Shown: positions 42,007 through 50,646, counted from the stretch's first letter. The stretch: DNA of 64,000 bases from Xylanimonas oleitrophica (GCF_003244315.1 NZ_QKWH01000005.1:1-64000); one strand, 5' to 3'. A program made the numbers and translations. The notes: a model not told the origin generated them from the letters alone.

Positions 42007-42765
42007 TCAGTGCGCGCCGATCTTGCGCGCCTGGTCCACCGCCCCGGCCACGCCCCACGCCCACGGCTCGCCGTGACCGGGCAGGAGCGTGCCGGCCCCG
42101 GTCGCGGCGAGAGCGTCGAGCGAGCGCAGCGCCTGGGCGCTGTCGGCGGTGGCGGCCCCGGCGACGATCTGGGGGCCCTGCTTGCCGGTGTACGGGTCGA
42201 GGGTCACCAGGGCGTCACCGGTGATGAGCACGTCCCGGTCGGGCAGGTGCAGGGCACAGTGCCCGTCGGTGTGACCCGGGGTGAAGACCACCCGCGGGGA
42301 GCCGGGCACGGGAAGCTGCGTGCCCGGCTCGATCGGCCGCAGCCCCGTGACCCCGGGCACGCGCAGCGCACCGGCGGCGGCCATCGCCCCGAGGGTGCGC
42401 AGGGCGCCCGGGTACCGCAGGGGATAGAGGCCGCGCACGTTCTCGTGCGCGTACCGGTAGGGGTGGGCGGCGATGCGATGGTCCTCGGCGTGCAGCCACA
42501 CGGGGACGCCGAGGCGTTCCTGCACGCGGGCCACGCAGCCGGTGTGGTCGAAGTGGGCGTGGGTGAGCACCACGGCGGCGACGTCGTCGGGCCGGTGCCC
42601 GATCTCCCGCAGGGCACGGCCGATCAGCGGCCAGGTGGCCGGCAGCCCGGTGTCCACGACGAGCACGCGGCCGCCGTCGGACACCAGGTAGACGTTGACG
42701 TAGGCGTGGTCGATGCGGTGGACGCCCTCGGCGACCTCGCTCAGCTGCGACATCCGGCTCGGCAC
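42007..42765 (-). CDS. MBL-fold metallo-hydrolase
   Basis: 252 residues. The zinc motif LTHAHFDHTG and the downstream ligands in FTPGHTDGHC, ITGDALV and LLPGHGEP define a glyoxalase-II/lactonase-like metallo-beta-lactamase fold. The start is GTG 42765 (GGGAGGT well placed), with ATG 42753 the alternative. Substrate unknown; lactone or thioester hydrolysis is typical. Confidence 0.87.
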   Translation of the reverse strand: MPSRMSQLSEVAEGVHRIDHAYVNVYLVSDGGRVLVVDTGLPATWPLIGRALREIGHRPDDVAAVVLTHAHFDHTGCVARVQERLGVPVWLHAEDHRIAAHPYRYAHENVRGLYPLRYPGALRTLGAMAAAGALRVPGVTGLRPIEPGTQLPVPGSPRVVFTPGHTDGHCALHLPDRDVLITGDALVTLDPYTGKQGPQIVAGAATADSAQALRSLDALAATGAGTLLPGHGEPWAWGVAGAVDQARKIGAH

Positions 42766-42816
42766 GGTGACCTCCCTCGACGGCAGGCTCCACCGTGGCA
42801 CCGGGCGGCCGCGCTC

Positions 42817-42851
42817 GCCCGGCGGCGCGGCTGGGCCGTGCGCCGCCGGGC
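42817..42851. terminator. Terminator downstream of the FBP-domain gene
   Basis: 12-bp perfect stem with an 11-nt loop, 9 nt past the minus-strand stop. Confidence 0.75.
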
Positions 42852-42859
42852 AGGCGGGG

Positions 42860-43363
42860 TCAGCGGGTGCTGAGGACCTCGGCGACGAACCGCGCGGACC
42901 GCTCCCGCAGCCCGGCGATCCGCCGCTCCACGAGCACGGCCTTCTCCTCCGGAGTCGACGCCTCGGCGATCAGCGGCACCCGGCGCACGTTGCGCGAGCA
43001 GAGGAACTCGGTGCAGATCAGCGTGCCGATGGTGTTGCCGTTGCGGCCCGAGGCGCCGCCGCGCCGGGCCACGTACAGGGAGACGTCGTCGGTGACGACG
43101 ACGTCCTCGCACCACGCGCAGACGCCCTTGCGGCGCGACCGGCCTGCTTTGGCGTCGCCGGCACGCAGCAGCACGCCGACCGGCTCGCCGTCGATCTCCA
43201 GGACCACGTAGGCGGACAGCGGCGCCTTGCGGTCGTGCCAGCCCAGGTACTCCAGGGCGGCCCAGTCGACGGCGTCGAGGTCGGGCAGCGTGGCCTGGGC
43301 GGCCTCGCGCTTCGAGGCGTTGACGAAGGACGCGCGGATCTGCTTCTCGGTGAGGGGGTTCAT
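42860..43363 (-). CDS. FBP-domain treble-clef zinc-finger protein
   Basis: 167 residues. The C-terminal part has two Cys pairs, Cys82-x2-Cys85 (GVCAWCEDV) and Cys117-x4-Cys122 (LICTEFLCSRNV), as in the FBP C-terminal zinc finger (PF16571 type). The N-terminal helical region (MNPLTEKQIRASFVNASK) is family-typical. Relatives bind EF-G and act in fusidic-acid resistance (FusB-like), so a ribosome-associated role is possible. Confidence 0.82.
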   Translation of the reverse strand: MNPLTEKQIRASFVNASKREAAQATLPDLDAVDWAALEYLGWHDRKAPLSAYVVLEIDGEPVGVLLRAGDAKAGRSRRKGVCAWCEDVVVTDDVSLYVARRGGASGRNGNTIGTLICTEFLCSRNVRRVPLIAEASTPEEKAVLVERRIAGLRERSARFVAEVLSTR

Positions 43364-43599
43364 GGGTCTTCTCGGCTTCCAGGTTCACAGGGCTGCCGGC
43401 GTCGTGCTCAGGCACGGCGGACGACGACGTCGCTCACCACGTGCACTGTGGCGGCGGGCGTCCGCTGCAGGTGGCCAGCGCCGCCGTCGGCCCGGGGAGG
43501 GACGACGACGTGCGCGGCGCGGCATCACGACCGGCGGAGGGCAGGGGGCATGGCCGCACCCCGCTCCGCCGGACCTGGACCGCGCTCGGCGCGATGGGG

Positions 43600-43680
43600 T
43601 CAGCGGTGCGTGGCGCGGGTGCGCGCGTCGGCCGAGCAGGCCATGACGGCCACCTCGCAGCCCGCGGCGTGGTCCCGCAT
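43600..43680 (-). CDS. Possible 26-residue short ORF
   Basis: ATG at 43680 has AGGAG 6 nt upstream and runs 26 codons to TGA. The peptide is MRDHAAGCEVAVMACSADA followed by a basic end. It lies 237 nt before the FBP gene on the same strand. It could be a regulatory leader peptide or chance. The rest of the 404-bp gap 43364-43767 holds nothing recognisable. Confidence 0.25.
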   Translation of the reverse strand: MRDHAAGCEVAVMACSADARTRATHR

Positions 43681-43767
43681 CTCTCGCTCCTGTCGTCTCT
43701 GAGGCCCGGGAGTGCGCTCCGAGCCACCATCGATGGTACGCCTGCTGCCGGGTGGGAGGATCGACGG

Positions 43768-44676
43768 GTGACCCAGCACTCCCCCGCCGGAACCGGCACG
43801 CCCGCCCTCACCGACGCCGACCTGACGCCGCTGCCCGACGTGCGGCTGGTGGTCACCGACATGGACGGCACCCTGCTCGACTCCGCGAAGAACGTGCCTG
43901 CCGGGTTCTGGCCGCTGCTCGACCTGATGCGCGAGCGCGGCATCGTGCTCGTGCCGGCGAGCGGGCGCCAGTACGCGACGCTGGCCCGCGAGTTCTCCGG
44001 CGCGCTGGAGGGCATGCCGATCATCGCGGAGAACGGCTCCTACGTGGCTCGCGACGGCGTGGAGCTCAGCTCCGTGACCATCCCCGGCGGGGTGCGGCGC
44101 GGCAGCGTCGCGTACGACGTCGTGCAGGCGGTGCGACAGGTCGCCGCAGGCGGGCGCGACGTCGGCACGGTGGTGTGCGGCAAGCGCTCCGCGTACGTGG
44201 AACGCACGGACGCCCCCTTCCGCGAGCAGGCATCCATGTACTACGCCGCGCTGGAGGAGGTCGAGGACCTCACGGCCGTCGAGGACGAGATCCTCAAGGT
44301 GGCCGTGTTCGACTTCGAGGACGTCGAGGTGGCCGTGGCGCCGGCGCTCCAGCCGTTCGGGCGCGACTCGGCCGAGCGGCCGGCCCAGCAGGTGGTGATC
44401 TCGGGCCGGCACTGGGTCGACGTCATGTCCGCCGGCGTGACGAAGGGCGACGCCGTGCAGCGGCTGCAGGAGGAGCTGGGCGTCACGCGGGAGCAGACCG
44501 TGGCGTTCGGCGACTACCTCAACGACGTGGAGATGCTCGACGCCGCCGGGTGGTCGTTCGCCGTCGAGGGTGCCCACCCGCAGGTGCTGGAGCGGGCGCG
44601 CTTCCGGGCGCCGTCGAACGACGATCACGGCGTGGTGCGCGTGCTGGAGCGGCTGCTCGGGGTGGGGCACGACTGA
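43768..44676 (+). CDS. HAD-superfamily phosphatase, Cof type
   Basis: 302 residues. Motif I is VTDMDGTLLDS, motif II the Ser of PASGRQY, motif III a Lys in AGVTKGDAVQ, and motif IV AFGDYLNDVEML. The large C2B cap between motifs II and III fits Cof-type sugar- or nucleotide-phosphate phosphatases. The GTG start at 43768 has GAGGAT 6 nt upstream, the same layout as the grpB-like gene at 60240. Confidence 0.88.
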   Translation: MTQHSPAGTGTPALTDADLTPLPDVRLVVTDMDGTLLDSAKNVPAGFWPLLDLMRERGIVLVPASGRQYATLAREFSGALEGMPIIAENGSYVARDGVELSSVTIPGGVRRGSVAYDVVQAVRQVAAGGRDVGTVVCGKRSAYVERTDAPFREQASMYYAALEEVEDLTAVEDEILKVAVFDFEDVEVAVAPALQPFGRDSAERPAQQVVISGRHWVDVMSAGVTKGDAVQRLQEELGVTREQTVAFGDYLNDVEMLDAAGWSFAVEGAHPQVLERARFRAPSNDDHGVVRVLERLLGVGHD

Positions 44677-44692
44677 CGGCCGGGCGGCCGTC
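44675..44692. terminator. Terminator overlapping the HAD stop codon
   Basis: GACGGCC-GGGC-GGCCGTC, 7-bp perfect arms with a 4-nt loop, starting inside the TGA stop. Confidence 0.55.
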
Positions 44693-44751
44693 GGGACCGC
44701 CCGGCGGGGAGCCGCTACGGTGACCGCAACGCACCCGACGAGGAGGCCACC

Positions 44752-45201
44752 GTGCACCGACGCCTGTGGATGGCAGCAGCGGCGCTCATGATGGTGGCCG
44801 GGACTGCCGCCGGGTGCGGAGGCCCCACCGAACCAGCACCAGGCTCCGCGGCGTCGTGCACGGCCCCCGAGCTGCGCTGGACGGAGCCCACGGCACGGGC
44901 CGGTGACGACGTGCTCCTCGAGGGCGCCCACCTCTTGACCGGCTGCGACGACACCGGCGCGGACGGCACGCAGGACGGCGACGCAGCACCGCTCACCGGC
45001 CTGACCGTCACCCTCCTGACCGACGGCGCCCCGTACGAGCCGCAGCCCGAGCAGCCCCAGCCGTTCACCGCCGAGCCGGACGGCACCTTCAGAGCCCAGA
45101 TGTTCGTGCCTGACGTCGACCCCGGCACCGAGCTGGAGGTCGAGATGACCGCCGACGACGGCGCGGTGGTGCGCTCGGACGTGCTCACCGTCGTCGAGTA
45201 G
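44752..45201 (+). CDS. Lipoprotein of unknown function
   Basis: 149 residues. The signal peptide ends at AGTAAGC with lipidated Cys22. The mature part is an acidic, Ig-like all-beta domain (PTARAGDDVLLEGAHL, TVTLLTDGAPYEP, DPGTELEVEMTADDG) with one further Cys pair. Likely a surface binding or structural protein. Leadered transcript: TACGGT at 44716-44721 and GAGGAGG before a GTG start. Confidence 0.8.
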   Translation: MHRRLWMAAAALMMVAGTAAGCGGPTEPAPGSAASCTAPELRWTEPTARAGDDVLLEGAHLLTGCDDTGADGTQDGDAAPLTGLTVTLLTDGAPYEPQPEQPQPFTAEPDGTFRAQMFVPDVDPGTELEVEMTADDGAVVRSDVLTVVE

Positions 45202-45220
45202 CGGGCGCTACCGTCCCGGC

Positions 45221-45727
45221 ATGGACCTGCGCCCGTTCGACCCTGCTGACGCCGAGCCGCTGACCCGGATGCTGCACCGCGCCTACGCGGAGCTGGGCGC
45301 CCAGGGCCTGAACTTCACGGCGGTGGACCAGTCGGTGGCCACGACGCTCTACCGCGCGTCTGCCGGGGCGTCCTGGGTCATCACCGAAGGCGACGCGATC
45401 GTGGCCACCGTGGCGGTGTCGTGCCCGCCGGGCGAGGCGCTGCGCGGCCTCAGCGCGGAGGCCGGGCGGCCTGGACGTGCATGGGTCAACCAGCTCGCCG
45501 TCGCCCCCGAGCACCGAGGGGCAGGCCTGGCACGCCGCCTCCTGGACCACGGGCTCGCCTGGGCGCGGACCCAGGGTGCCACGTCGGTCGGCATCGACAC
45601 CGCCGAACCCGCCACCCACCTGCTCGCCCTCTACCAGCGCTGGGGCTTCGCCCGCGTCGAGACCATCCAGTGGCCGGGCAAGGTCTACCGCAGCGCGGTG
45701 CTCGTGCGGCCGCTGGACCCACCCTGA
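45221..45727 (+). CDS. GNAT-family N-acetyltransferase
   Basis: 168 residues. The acetyl-CoA-binding motif A is WVNQLAVAPEHRGAGLARRLL, and motif B is ALYQRWGFARVE. TACCGT (45209-45214) lies 6 nt before the ATG, so the mRNA is probably leaderless. Acceptor substrate unknown. Confidence 0.88.
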   Translation: MDLRPFDPADAEPLTRMLHRAYAELGAQGLNFTAVDQSVATTLYRASAGASWVITEGDAIVATVAVSCPPGEALRGLSAEAGRPGRAWVNQLAVAPEHRGAGLARRLLDHGLAWARTQGATSVGIDTAEPATHLLALYQRWGFARVETIQWPGKVYRSAVLVRPLDPP

Positions 45728-45743
45728 CCCGCCGCCGCCCACG

Positions 45744-46586
45744 TCAGGGCACGTGCCTCATGAGCGTGCGGCGGAAGAAGTCGACGGACTGCTCGGCGAC
45801 GTCGGCCTTGGCCTGCGGGTCGTCGTGCTCAGGCAGCACGAACCCGTAGTGGCCCGACTCCGTCGAGCCCACCGTGCCGCCCTCGGCTCCCGGGATCAGG
45901 GCGGCGTAACGCACCCCGTTCTCCCCCGGCGGCGCCATCCGGTCAGCCGCCGTCCATCGCACGGCCACCGGGACCTCGACGGCGGCCAGGCTGGCCTCGT
46001 CCAGCAGCGGACCGGCTGCGGGGCACAGCAGGAACGCCGCGGACACCCGCGGATCACGAAGGTCGGCAGCGGCAGGCTCCGCCCACGCCGCGCGGGTCCG
46101 GTGGTCGTAGCGTTCCTGAAGCTCGTCAGCCAGGCCGGGGTACTCCGGGGCCGCGCCGACCGAGAGCGCACCCGTCATGAGCGCCTCGAACCGGTCGGCG
46201 CGCACCCGCACCCCGCAGACCGCCGCAGCCGTGTACCCGCCGATGGAGAAGCCGCCCACCCCTGCCGGGCCGCGTGCGGTGACGTGGTCGAGCACGAACG
46301 TGACGTCCAGCGCCCGGTCCCACCACCACACGAACGCCTCGGGCACGTAGTCGTCGAGGTAACTGTTGCCGTGGTGGTCCAGCGCGACGACGTCGAACCC
46401 CGCCGTGCAGAGGGCTTGCGCCCACCAGGCCAGGCCAGGGGCGCCGCCGCCGGTGCCGTGCGACAGCACCACCAGGGGCGCCTCGGCGGCCGGCGCCCGC
46501 CACTCGTAGATCCGCACGGGCCGGGCGCCACCGCCGTCGAACGCCGCCCGGGACGGGTCGTGGATCACGTGCACGCGTGGGTCCAT
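45744..46586 (-). CDS. Alpha/beta hydrolase (dienelactone-hydrolase-like)
   Basis: 280 residues. Oxyanion motif LSHGTGGG, nucleophile Ser in VGGFSIGGYTA, Asp in WTAADRMAPPG and His in ESGHYGF. The long cap after the nucleophile is helical. GACCAT lies 6 nt before the ATG (leaderless type). It converges on the acetyltransferase gene with a 16-bp gap. Substrate unknown. Confidence 0.84.
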   Translation of the reverse strand: MDPRVHVIHDPSRAAFDGGGARPVRIYEWRAPAAEAPLVVLSHGTGGGAPGLAWWAQALCTAGFDVVALDHHGNSYLDDYVPEAFVWWWDRALDVTFVLDHVTARGPAGVGGFSIGGYTAAAVCGVRVRADRFEALMTGALSVGAAPEYPGLADELQERYDHRTRAAWAEPAAADLRDPRVSAAFLLCPAAGPLLDEASLAAVEVPVAVRWTAADRMAPPGENGVRYAALIPGAEGGTVGSTESGHYGFVLPEHDDPQAKADVAEQSVDFFRRTLMRHVP

Positions 46587-46691
46587 GGCGGGATGGTCGC
46601 AGGCCAGACGCAGAAGGGCGAGCGCCTGCCACGGGTCCAGGGCGCCCGGGGCGGCCCCGTCAGCGGAGCACGCAGGGATGGCCGCTCACGC

Positions 46692-47132
46692 TCAGCCGGC
46701 GTCGACGGTGGAGCTCGCCGCGCAGTCGGGGCACAGGCCCCAGAAGACGACCTCGGCCTCGTCGATGCGGTAACCGTGGTCGCTGGACGGCGTGAGGCAG
46801 ACCGTCTCCCCCACCGCGCAGTCGATGTCGACGATGGTGCCGCACGAGCGGCACACCAGGTGGTGGTGGTTGTCCCCCACCCGCGTCTCGTACCGGGCGA
46901 CGGAACCGGCGGGCTGGATGCGGCGCAGCAGCCCGGCGTCGGTCAGGGTGCGCAGGGAGTCGTAGACCGTCTGGTGCGAGACGTCCTGCAGCTCGTCGCG
47001 GACGGCGGCGATCACCGAGTCGGTGTCGGCGTGCGGCAGGGAGTGCACCGCCCCGAGGACGGCGAGCCGCGGCCGCGTGACGCGCAAGGAGGCGCCACGC
47101 AGCATCTCCTCGGCGTCGATCGCGGTGGTCAT
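46692..47132 (-). CDS. Fur-family transcriptional regulator
   Basis: 146 residues. HTH region LRVTRPRLAVLGAVHSLPHA to SHQTVYDSLRTLTDAGLLRRI. The metal and zinc sites are seen in ETRVGDNHHHLVCRSCG (Cys pair), and a second pair in LCPDCAA. The His-rich segment and sequence context resemble the peroxide-sensing FurA/PerR group, usually next to a catalase gene, but none is adjacent here. It has the best-formed leaderless promoter of the window (see 47140-47168). Confidence 0.87.
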   Translation of the reverse strand: MTTAIDAEEMLRGASLRVTRPRLAVLGAVHSLPHADTDSVIAAVRDELQDVSHQTVYDSLRTLTDAGLLRRIQPAGSVARYETRVGDNHHHLVCRSCGTIVDIDCAVGETVCLTPSSDHGYRIDEAEVVFWGLCPDCAASSTVDAG

Positions 47133-47139
47133 GCCGTCC

Positions 47140-47168
47140 ACGGTGCGCGCTTTTCTGGAAGTGGTCAA
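47140..47168 (-). promoter_or_regulatory. Fur gene promoter, leaderless
   Basis: On the minus strand TTGACC (47163-47168) and CACCGT (47140-47145) are separated by 17 bp, and the -10 ends 7 nt before the ATG at 47132. Transcription should begin at or next to the start codon. Confidence 0.7.
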
Positions 47169-47256
47169 GTTTTCACGGGCAAGGTCACAACGCCCCATGA
47201 CGGCGGAGAGGAGCCGGCAGTCCTCAGGAGTGCCAGGGATGGATAGTCTCGCGCGG

Positions 47257-47772
47257 GTGAGCGCCATCAGCCCCCAGCCCCCGGTCGTCCCGCGCAGGCC
47301 CGCACGGGTGCGCCTGGCCGACGCGGCAGACGCGGTCGCGATCGCCGACGTGCACGTGCGCTCCTACGAGGAGGCCTACTCCTCGCTGCTCTCGGCCGAG
47401 GTGATCGCCCGGCACGCCCAGACCGCCCGGCCCCGCTGGTCCGAGCGCCTCTCGGACGCCCGCGGCGACCACTACTGGCTGGCGGAACGCTCCGGCCAGG
47501 TGGTCGGCTTCAGCTGGGCGCAGGCCACCGGTGCACGAGCGGTGCGCCCCCTGGAGCTGGTGGGGCTCTACGTGCTGGCCGCGGAGTACGGCACGGGCAC
47601 GGCGGACGTGCTGCTGGAGGCCGCCGTCGGCGACGCCCCGTGCTTCCTGTGGGTGGCCGAGGGCAACGCCCGGGCTCAGGCGTTCTACCGCCGCCACGGG
47701 TTCGAGCCGGACGGCGCGGTGGACGTGCTCGGAGAGGGTGACGACACCACCACCCTGCGGATGGTGCGCTGA
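47257..47772 (+). CDS. GNAT-family N-acetyltransferase
   Basis: 171 residues. Fold elements include VRLADAADAVAIADVHVRSYEEAY, motif A LELVGLYVLAAEYGTGTADVLL and AQAFYRRHGFEPDG. The GTG is chosen because TAGTCT (47244-47249) lies 7 nt upstream (leaderless). Divergent from fur with a gap of 124 bp. Substrate unknown. Confidence 0.87.
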   Translation: MSAISPQPPVVPRRPARVRLADAADAVAIADVHVRSYEEAYSSLLSAEVIARHAQTARPRWSERLSDARGDHYWLAERSGQVVGFSWAQATGARAVRPLELVGLYVLAAEYGTGTADVLLEAAVGDAPCFLWVAEGNARAQAFYRRHGFEPDGAVDVLGEGDDTTTLRMVR

Positions 47773-47791
47773 CGCTCGATAGTGTCCGCCC

Positions 47792-48220
47792 ATGACGACG
47801 CGCGGCCACCTGCACCACCTGGAGATCTGGCTCCGGGAGGCGCCCTCACCGGACTCCGGGCTGCCCTGGCTGCTCGCCGAGCTCGGGTATCGGCGCGAGC
47901 AGACCTGGGGATCGGGCGAGTCGTGGCACCTCGGCGGCTCGTACGTGGTGCTGGAGTCGGGGCCTGACGTCGTCGACACACCCCACGAGCGCACCCGGCC
48001 CGGCATGAACCATGTGGCGTTCTTCGCCGGCACCCCGGCCGAGGTGGAGGCGCTCGCCGCGAGCGCCACCGGGCACGGGTTCACGCTGATGTTCCCCGAC
48101 CGGCACCCGTTCGCCGGCGGTCCGGACCACTACGCGGCGTACCTGGAGGACGAGGCGGGGTTCGAGGTGGAGCTGGTGGCGCACCCGTACGCGCCAGCGG
48201 CGGCCCGTCCGGAGGGCTGA
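47792..48220 (+). CDS. VOC-superfamily protein
   Basis: 142 residues. Two VOC modules with metal-ligand candidates in HLHHLEIWL, RPGMNHVAFFAG and the terminal Glu in EDEAGFEVELVAHP, a pattern like the FosX/glyoxalase group. TAGTGT (47780-47785) lies 6 nt before the ATG (leaderless). One base separates it from the TPR gene downstream, so the two are co-transcribed. Confidence 0.84.
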   Translation: MTTRGHLHHLEIWLREAPSPDSGLPWLLAELGYRREQTWGSGESWHLGGSYVVLESGPDVVDTPHERTRPGMNHVAFFAGTPAEVEALAASATGHGFTLMFPDRHPFAGGPDHYAAYLEDEAGFEVELVAHPYAPAAARPEG

Positions 48221-48221
48221 G

Positions 48222-48722
48222 ATGCCCTCGTACACGATCGACCCCGTCACGCTCCGGGAGGTGCCCGACGACGTCGGCGCCGCTCGCGCGCACGTGGCCG
48301 CGCTCACTGCGCGGGGCCCTGACGGCGATGCTGAACGTGTCTTCTGGCTGCGGGTGCTCGGCGAGCTGGACGAGGCGGCGAGGCTCGGGCGCGCCGTCGT
48401 GCAGCGGGCTGAGCCCGGCACGGCGCAGCACGCGGCAGCTCTCCTGCGCCTCGCTCACGTGCTGCAGTGGCAGGGCAGGTTCGCCGAGGCAGACGCGTTG
48501 TTCGACGACGCGCTGCGACAGGCTCGACGGCTCGAGCACACCGCGCTGACAGCCTTCGCGCTGCAGCACTCCGCCAAGTCGTTGTTCGACCAACGGCGGC
48601 ACGCCGAGGCGCTGGACCGGTTCACGGAGGCGCTGCGGCTGCGCGAGGCCGACGGTGCACCGGCGGACCAGATCGCCTCCACCCGGCAGGCCCTCGCCGC
48701 CACGCGCGCCGCCGCGGGATGA
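48222..48722 (+). CDS. Tetratricopeptide-repeat protein
   Basis: 166 residues. TPR-like helical pairs run from ~70 to 160 (AALLRLAHVLQWQGRFAEADALFDDALRQA, AKSLFDQRRHAEALDRFTEAL). Such small proteins mediate protein contacts. It follows the VOC gene after one base (TGAGATG). Partner unknown. Confidence 0.8.
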   Translation: MPSYTIDPVTLREVPDDVGAARAHVAALTARGPDGDAERVFWLRVLGELDEAARLGRAVVQRAEPGTAQHAAALLRLAHVLQWQGRFAEADALFDDALRQARRLEHTALTAFALQHSAKSLFDQRRHAEALDRFTEALRLREADGAPADQIASTRQALAATRAAAG

Positions 48723-48744
48723 CGGAACGCCCTGCTCCAGGTGG

Positions 48745-48873
48745 CAGTCGATCTTCGACCTCCGGCTCCTGCTCATCCCGCTCCTGGGCGCTCTCGTTCT
48801 CGGGCTCCTCGGTGGGCTTCTGCCCGCCGTCGCCGCCAGCCGCGTCGAGCCTGCCGAAGCGGTGCGGTCATGA
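48745..48873 (+). pseudogene. 3' remnant of an FtsX-type ABC permease gene
   Basis: The last ~43 codons before TGA read as a final membrane helix followed by LLPAVAASRVEPAEAVRS. This is the invariant C-terminal end of MacB/FtsX-like permeases, where the helix is followed by ASRL-P-EALR. No start codon, helix repeats or extracellular domain precede it; the preceding sequence belongs to the TPR gene. It is therefore a truncated relic, probably marking a deletion or insertion junction. Confidence 0.6.
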
Positions 48874-48958
48874 GTGCCGTCGAGATGCTCACTGACACGG
48901 TGGTGTTGCACCCGAACACCCGGCGACCATGTATAGGCGTGCGAGCAAGGATGAAAAC

Positions 48959-49534
48959 ATGAGGCCCGACCCTGGTTCCGGGTCGGACGCCGCCTTCAGC
49001 GAGATGTTCCGGGCGACGTACCCCGCCGTGCTGGCCTTCCTGGCGCGCCGTGTCGACCCGCACGACGCCGAGGACCTGGCTGCCGAGGTCTTTGCGATCG
49101 CCTGGGACGGCTGGGGTCGGATCCCGCTCGACGAGATGCGCCCCTGGCTCTTCGGTGTGGCCCGGACCCTGACCGCGAGCAGCCGTCGTTCTCGAGACCG
49201 GCATCGACGACTGGAGCTGCGCGTCGAGAACGACCGGCCCGTCGAGCGTGACGAAACGTCCCTGACAGACACGACGCTCGATCTACGTCGCGCCTGGGCG
49301 CGGCTGTCCGCCACCGATCAAGAGGTCCTGAGCCTCGTCGCATGGGACGGCATGACGGGCCGAGAGGCCGCCCAGGTCTTGGGCTGCACCCGGGCCGCCT
49401 TCTCCATCCGTCTCACCAGGGCCCGCCGGCGGCTCAAGCGGTTGCTCGATGCGAAGGAAGCCGTGCTGGAGCCCGGGTCCGAGGCCGTCATCCGGCACTC
49501 GACCTCCGTGCTCGCTGAAAGGAGCAAGTCATGA
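48959..49534 (+). CDS. ECF-type RNA polymerase sigma factor
   Basis: 191 residues. Region 2 is FRATYPAVLAFLARRVDPHDAEDLAAEVF with FAIAWDGWGRIP, and region 4 is LSATDQEVLSLVAWDGMTGREAAQVLG then FSIRLTRARRRLKR. AAGGA lies 7 nt before the ATG. The next gene overlaps as ATGA and encodes its membrane partner. Codons are less GC-biased than in neighbouring genes, and the gene follows a permease relic, both suggesting recent acquisition. Confidence 0.88.
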   Translation: MRPDPGSGSDAAFSEMFRATYPAVLAFLARRVDPHDAEDLAAEVFAIAWDGWGRIPLDEMRPWLFGVARTLTASSRRSRDRHRRLELRVENDRPVERDETSLTDTTLDLRRAWARLSATDQEVLSLVAWDGMTGREAAQVLGCTRAAFSIRLTRARRRLKRLLDAKEAVLEPGSEAVIRHSTSVLAERSKS

Positions 49535-50511
49535 ACCGCCTGATGAACGACCCAGTTCTGAAGCAGCTCGCCGAGCTGGATCCTGCTCCCGTGCGGCCGC
49601 TGACCCGCACGCAGGAACTCCGCGCAGACGCGCTGTTGCATCGGATCATGACGGGCCCTCGTCGGCCTGCCCGGGCACCCCGACAGGCCTCCAGGATCGG
49701 CCGCAGAGCCGCCGCAGCCGGCCTCACCGTGCTCGCTGCCATCGGTGCCACCGTCTTCGCCACCATGCCGGCTTCGGCCGAACGCGTCCTCCTCGAGGCG
49801 GCCGAGAACGCTGCGCGTCAGCCTGCCGTGACCTCCGAGTACTGGTACGTGCGTTCTCAGGTCAAGGACCCGCAGACGATTCCTTACCAGCGCGAGATCT
49901 GGCGATCCAAGGAACGTTCCGTGCTGCGCGACGAGCAGTCAGCGGCCTTCCGTGCTGCGCAGGAGGGCAAGGAGGCGCTGGATCCTGAGTTGGTGCGAGT
50001 CGAGGAGATCACCAATCAGGACGGTGTGGTGCCACCGTTCGGTGACGGCGTGAGCGTGACATGGGAGCAGCTCGAACGACTGCCGACAGACCCGGTCCGC
50101 CTCAAGCAATGGCTCACCGACAACCTTCCCGAATCGGGCCACGGGAAGGACTGGGCCTTGTGGGAAGCTACTGCGAGCCTCTTGCAGGAGAGCCCTGCGA
50201 GCCCTGAGCTCCGGCGGGCTCTGTGGGAGGTCGCGGCCTCCATCCCTGGCATCGAGCTGCTCGGAAAGACGACAGACAGTGCCAGTCGCACCGTGACTGC
50301 CGTGGAAGCTGACTTTTCCGACCAGGGCCTGGAGAGATTCGTACTCATGCTGAATCCCGGCGACGGCACTCTCCTCGAGACTCGCATATTCGATGCGGAC
50401 GGCACGTTGCTCTACCGAGCCACGGTGCTGGAATGGGGTCCGCAGAACACTGCCCCTGAGCTGGAAGAACCCCTGTGCGGAACGGCGACCTCCTCGCACG
50501 CATCCTGCTGA
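49531..50511 (+). CDS. CU044_5270-family membrane protein, sigma-factor partner
   Basis: 326 residues. A cytoplasmic N-terminus (~55 residues; LDPAPVRPLTRTQELRADALL) precedes one membrane helix (AAAAGLTVLAAIGATVFATM). The extracellular domain has EYWYVRSQVKDP and REIWRSKERSVLRDE, typical of CU044_5270-type proteins found beside ECF sigma genes. It probably acts as, or with, an anti-sigma factor. Lower GC than average. Ends with a Cys-containing tail (LCGTATSSHASC). Confidence 0.8.
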   Translation: MNRLMNDPVLKQLAELDPAPVRPLTRTQELRADALLHRIMTGPRRPARAPRQASRIGRRAAAAGLTVLAAIGATVFATMPASAERVLLEAAENAARQPAVTSEYWYVRSQVKDPQTIPYQREIWRSKERSVLRDEQSAAFRAAQEGKEALDPELVRVEEITNQDGVVPPFGDGVSVTWEQLERLPTDPVRLKQWLTDNLPESGHGKDWALWEATASLLQESPASPELRRALWEVAASIPGIELLGKTTDSASRTVTAVEADFSDQGLERFVLMLNPGDGTLLETRIFDADGTLLYRATVLEWGPQNTAPELEEPLCGTATSSHASC

Positions 50512-50596
50512 GGCCATAGCATCCTCGACCTCCGGTCATGCGCTCTCCGAGCAGGACCCCGTGGCGCAGACGCGGCGCGAAGCCGTACGGACTCGA

Positions 50597-50646
50597 GACT
50601 GCGGGGTGCCCGGCCAGGATTGATCCCGGCCCGGCACCCCGCAGTC
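50597..50646. terminator. Terminator of the sigma/CU044_5270 operon
   Basis: 19-bp arms with one mismatch and a 12-nt loop, followed within 10 nt by a TTT run. The rest of the 381-bp gap 50512-50892 has open frames without recognisable products. Confidence 0.8.

Noticed and set aside
46692-47132. The Fur gene as part of a catalase-peroxidase operon
   Set aside because: The flanking genes encode a hydrolase and an acetyltransferase; no catalase is near, so only the regulator family is claimed.
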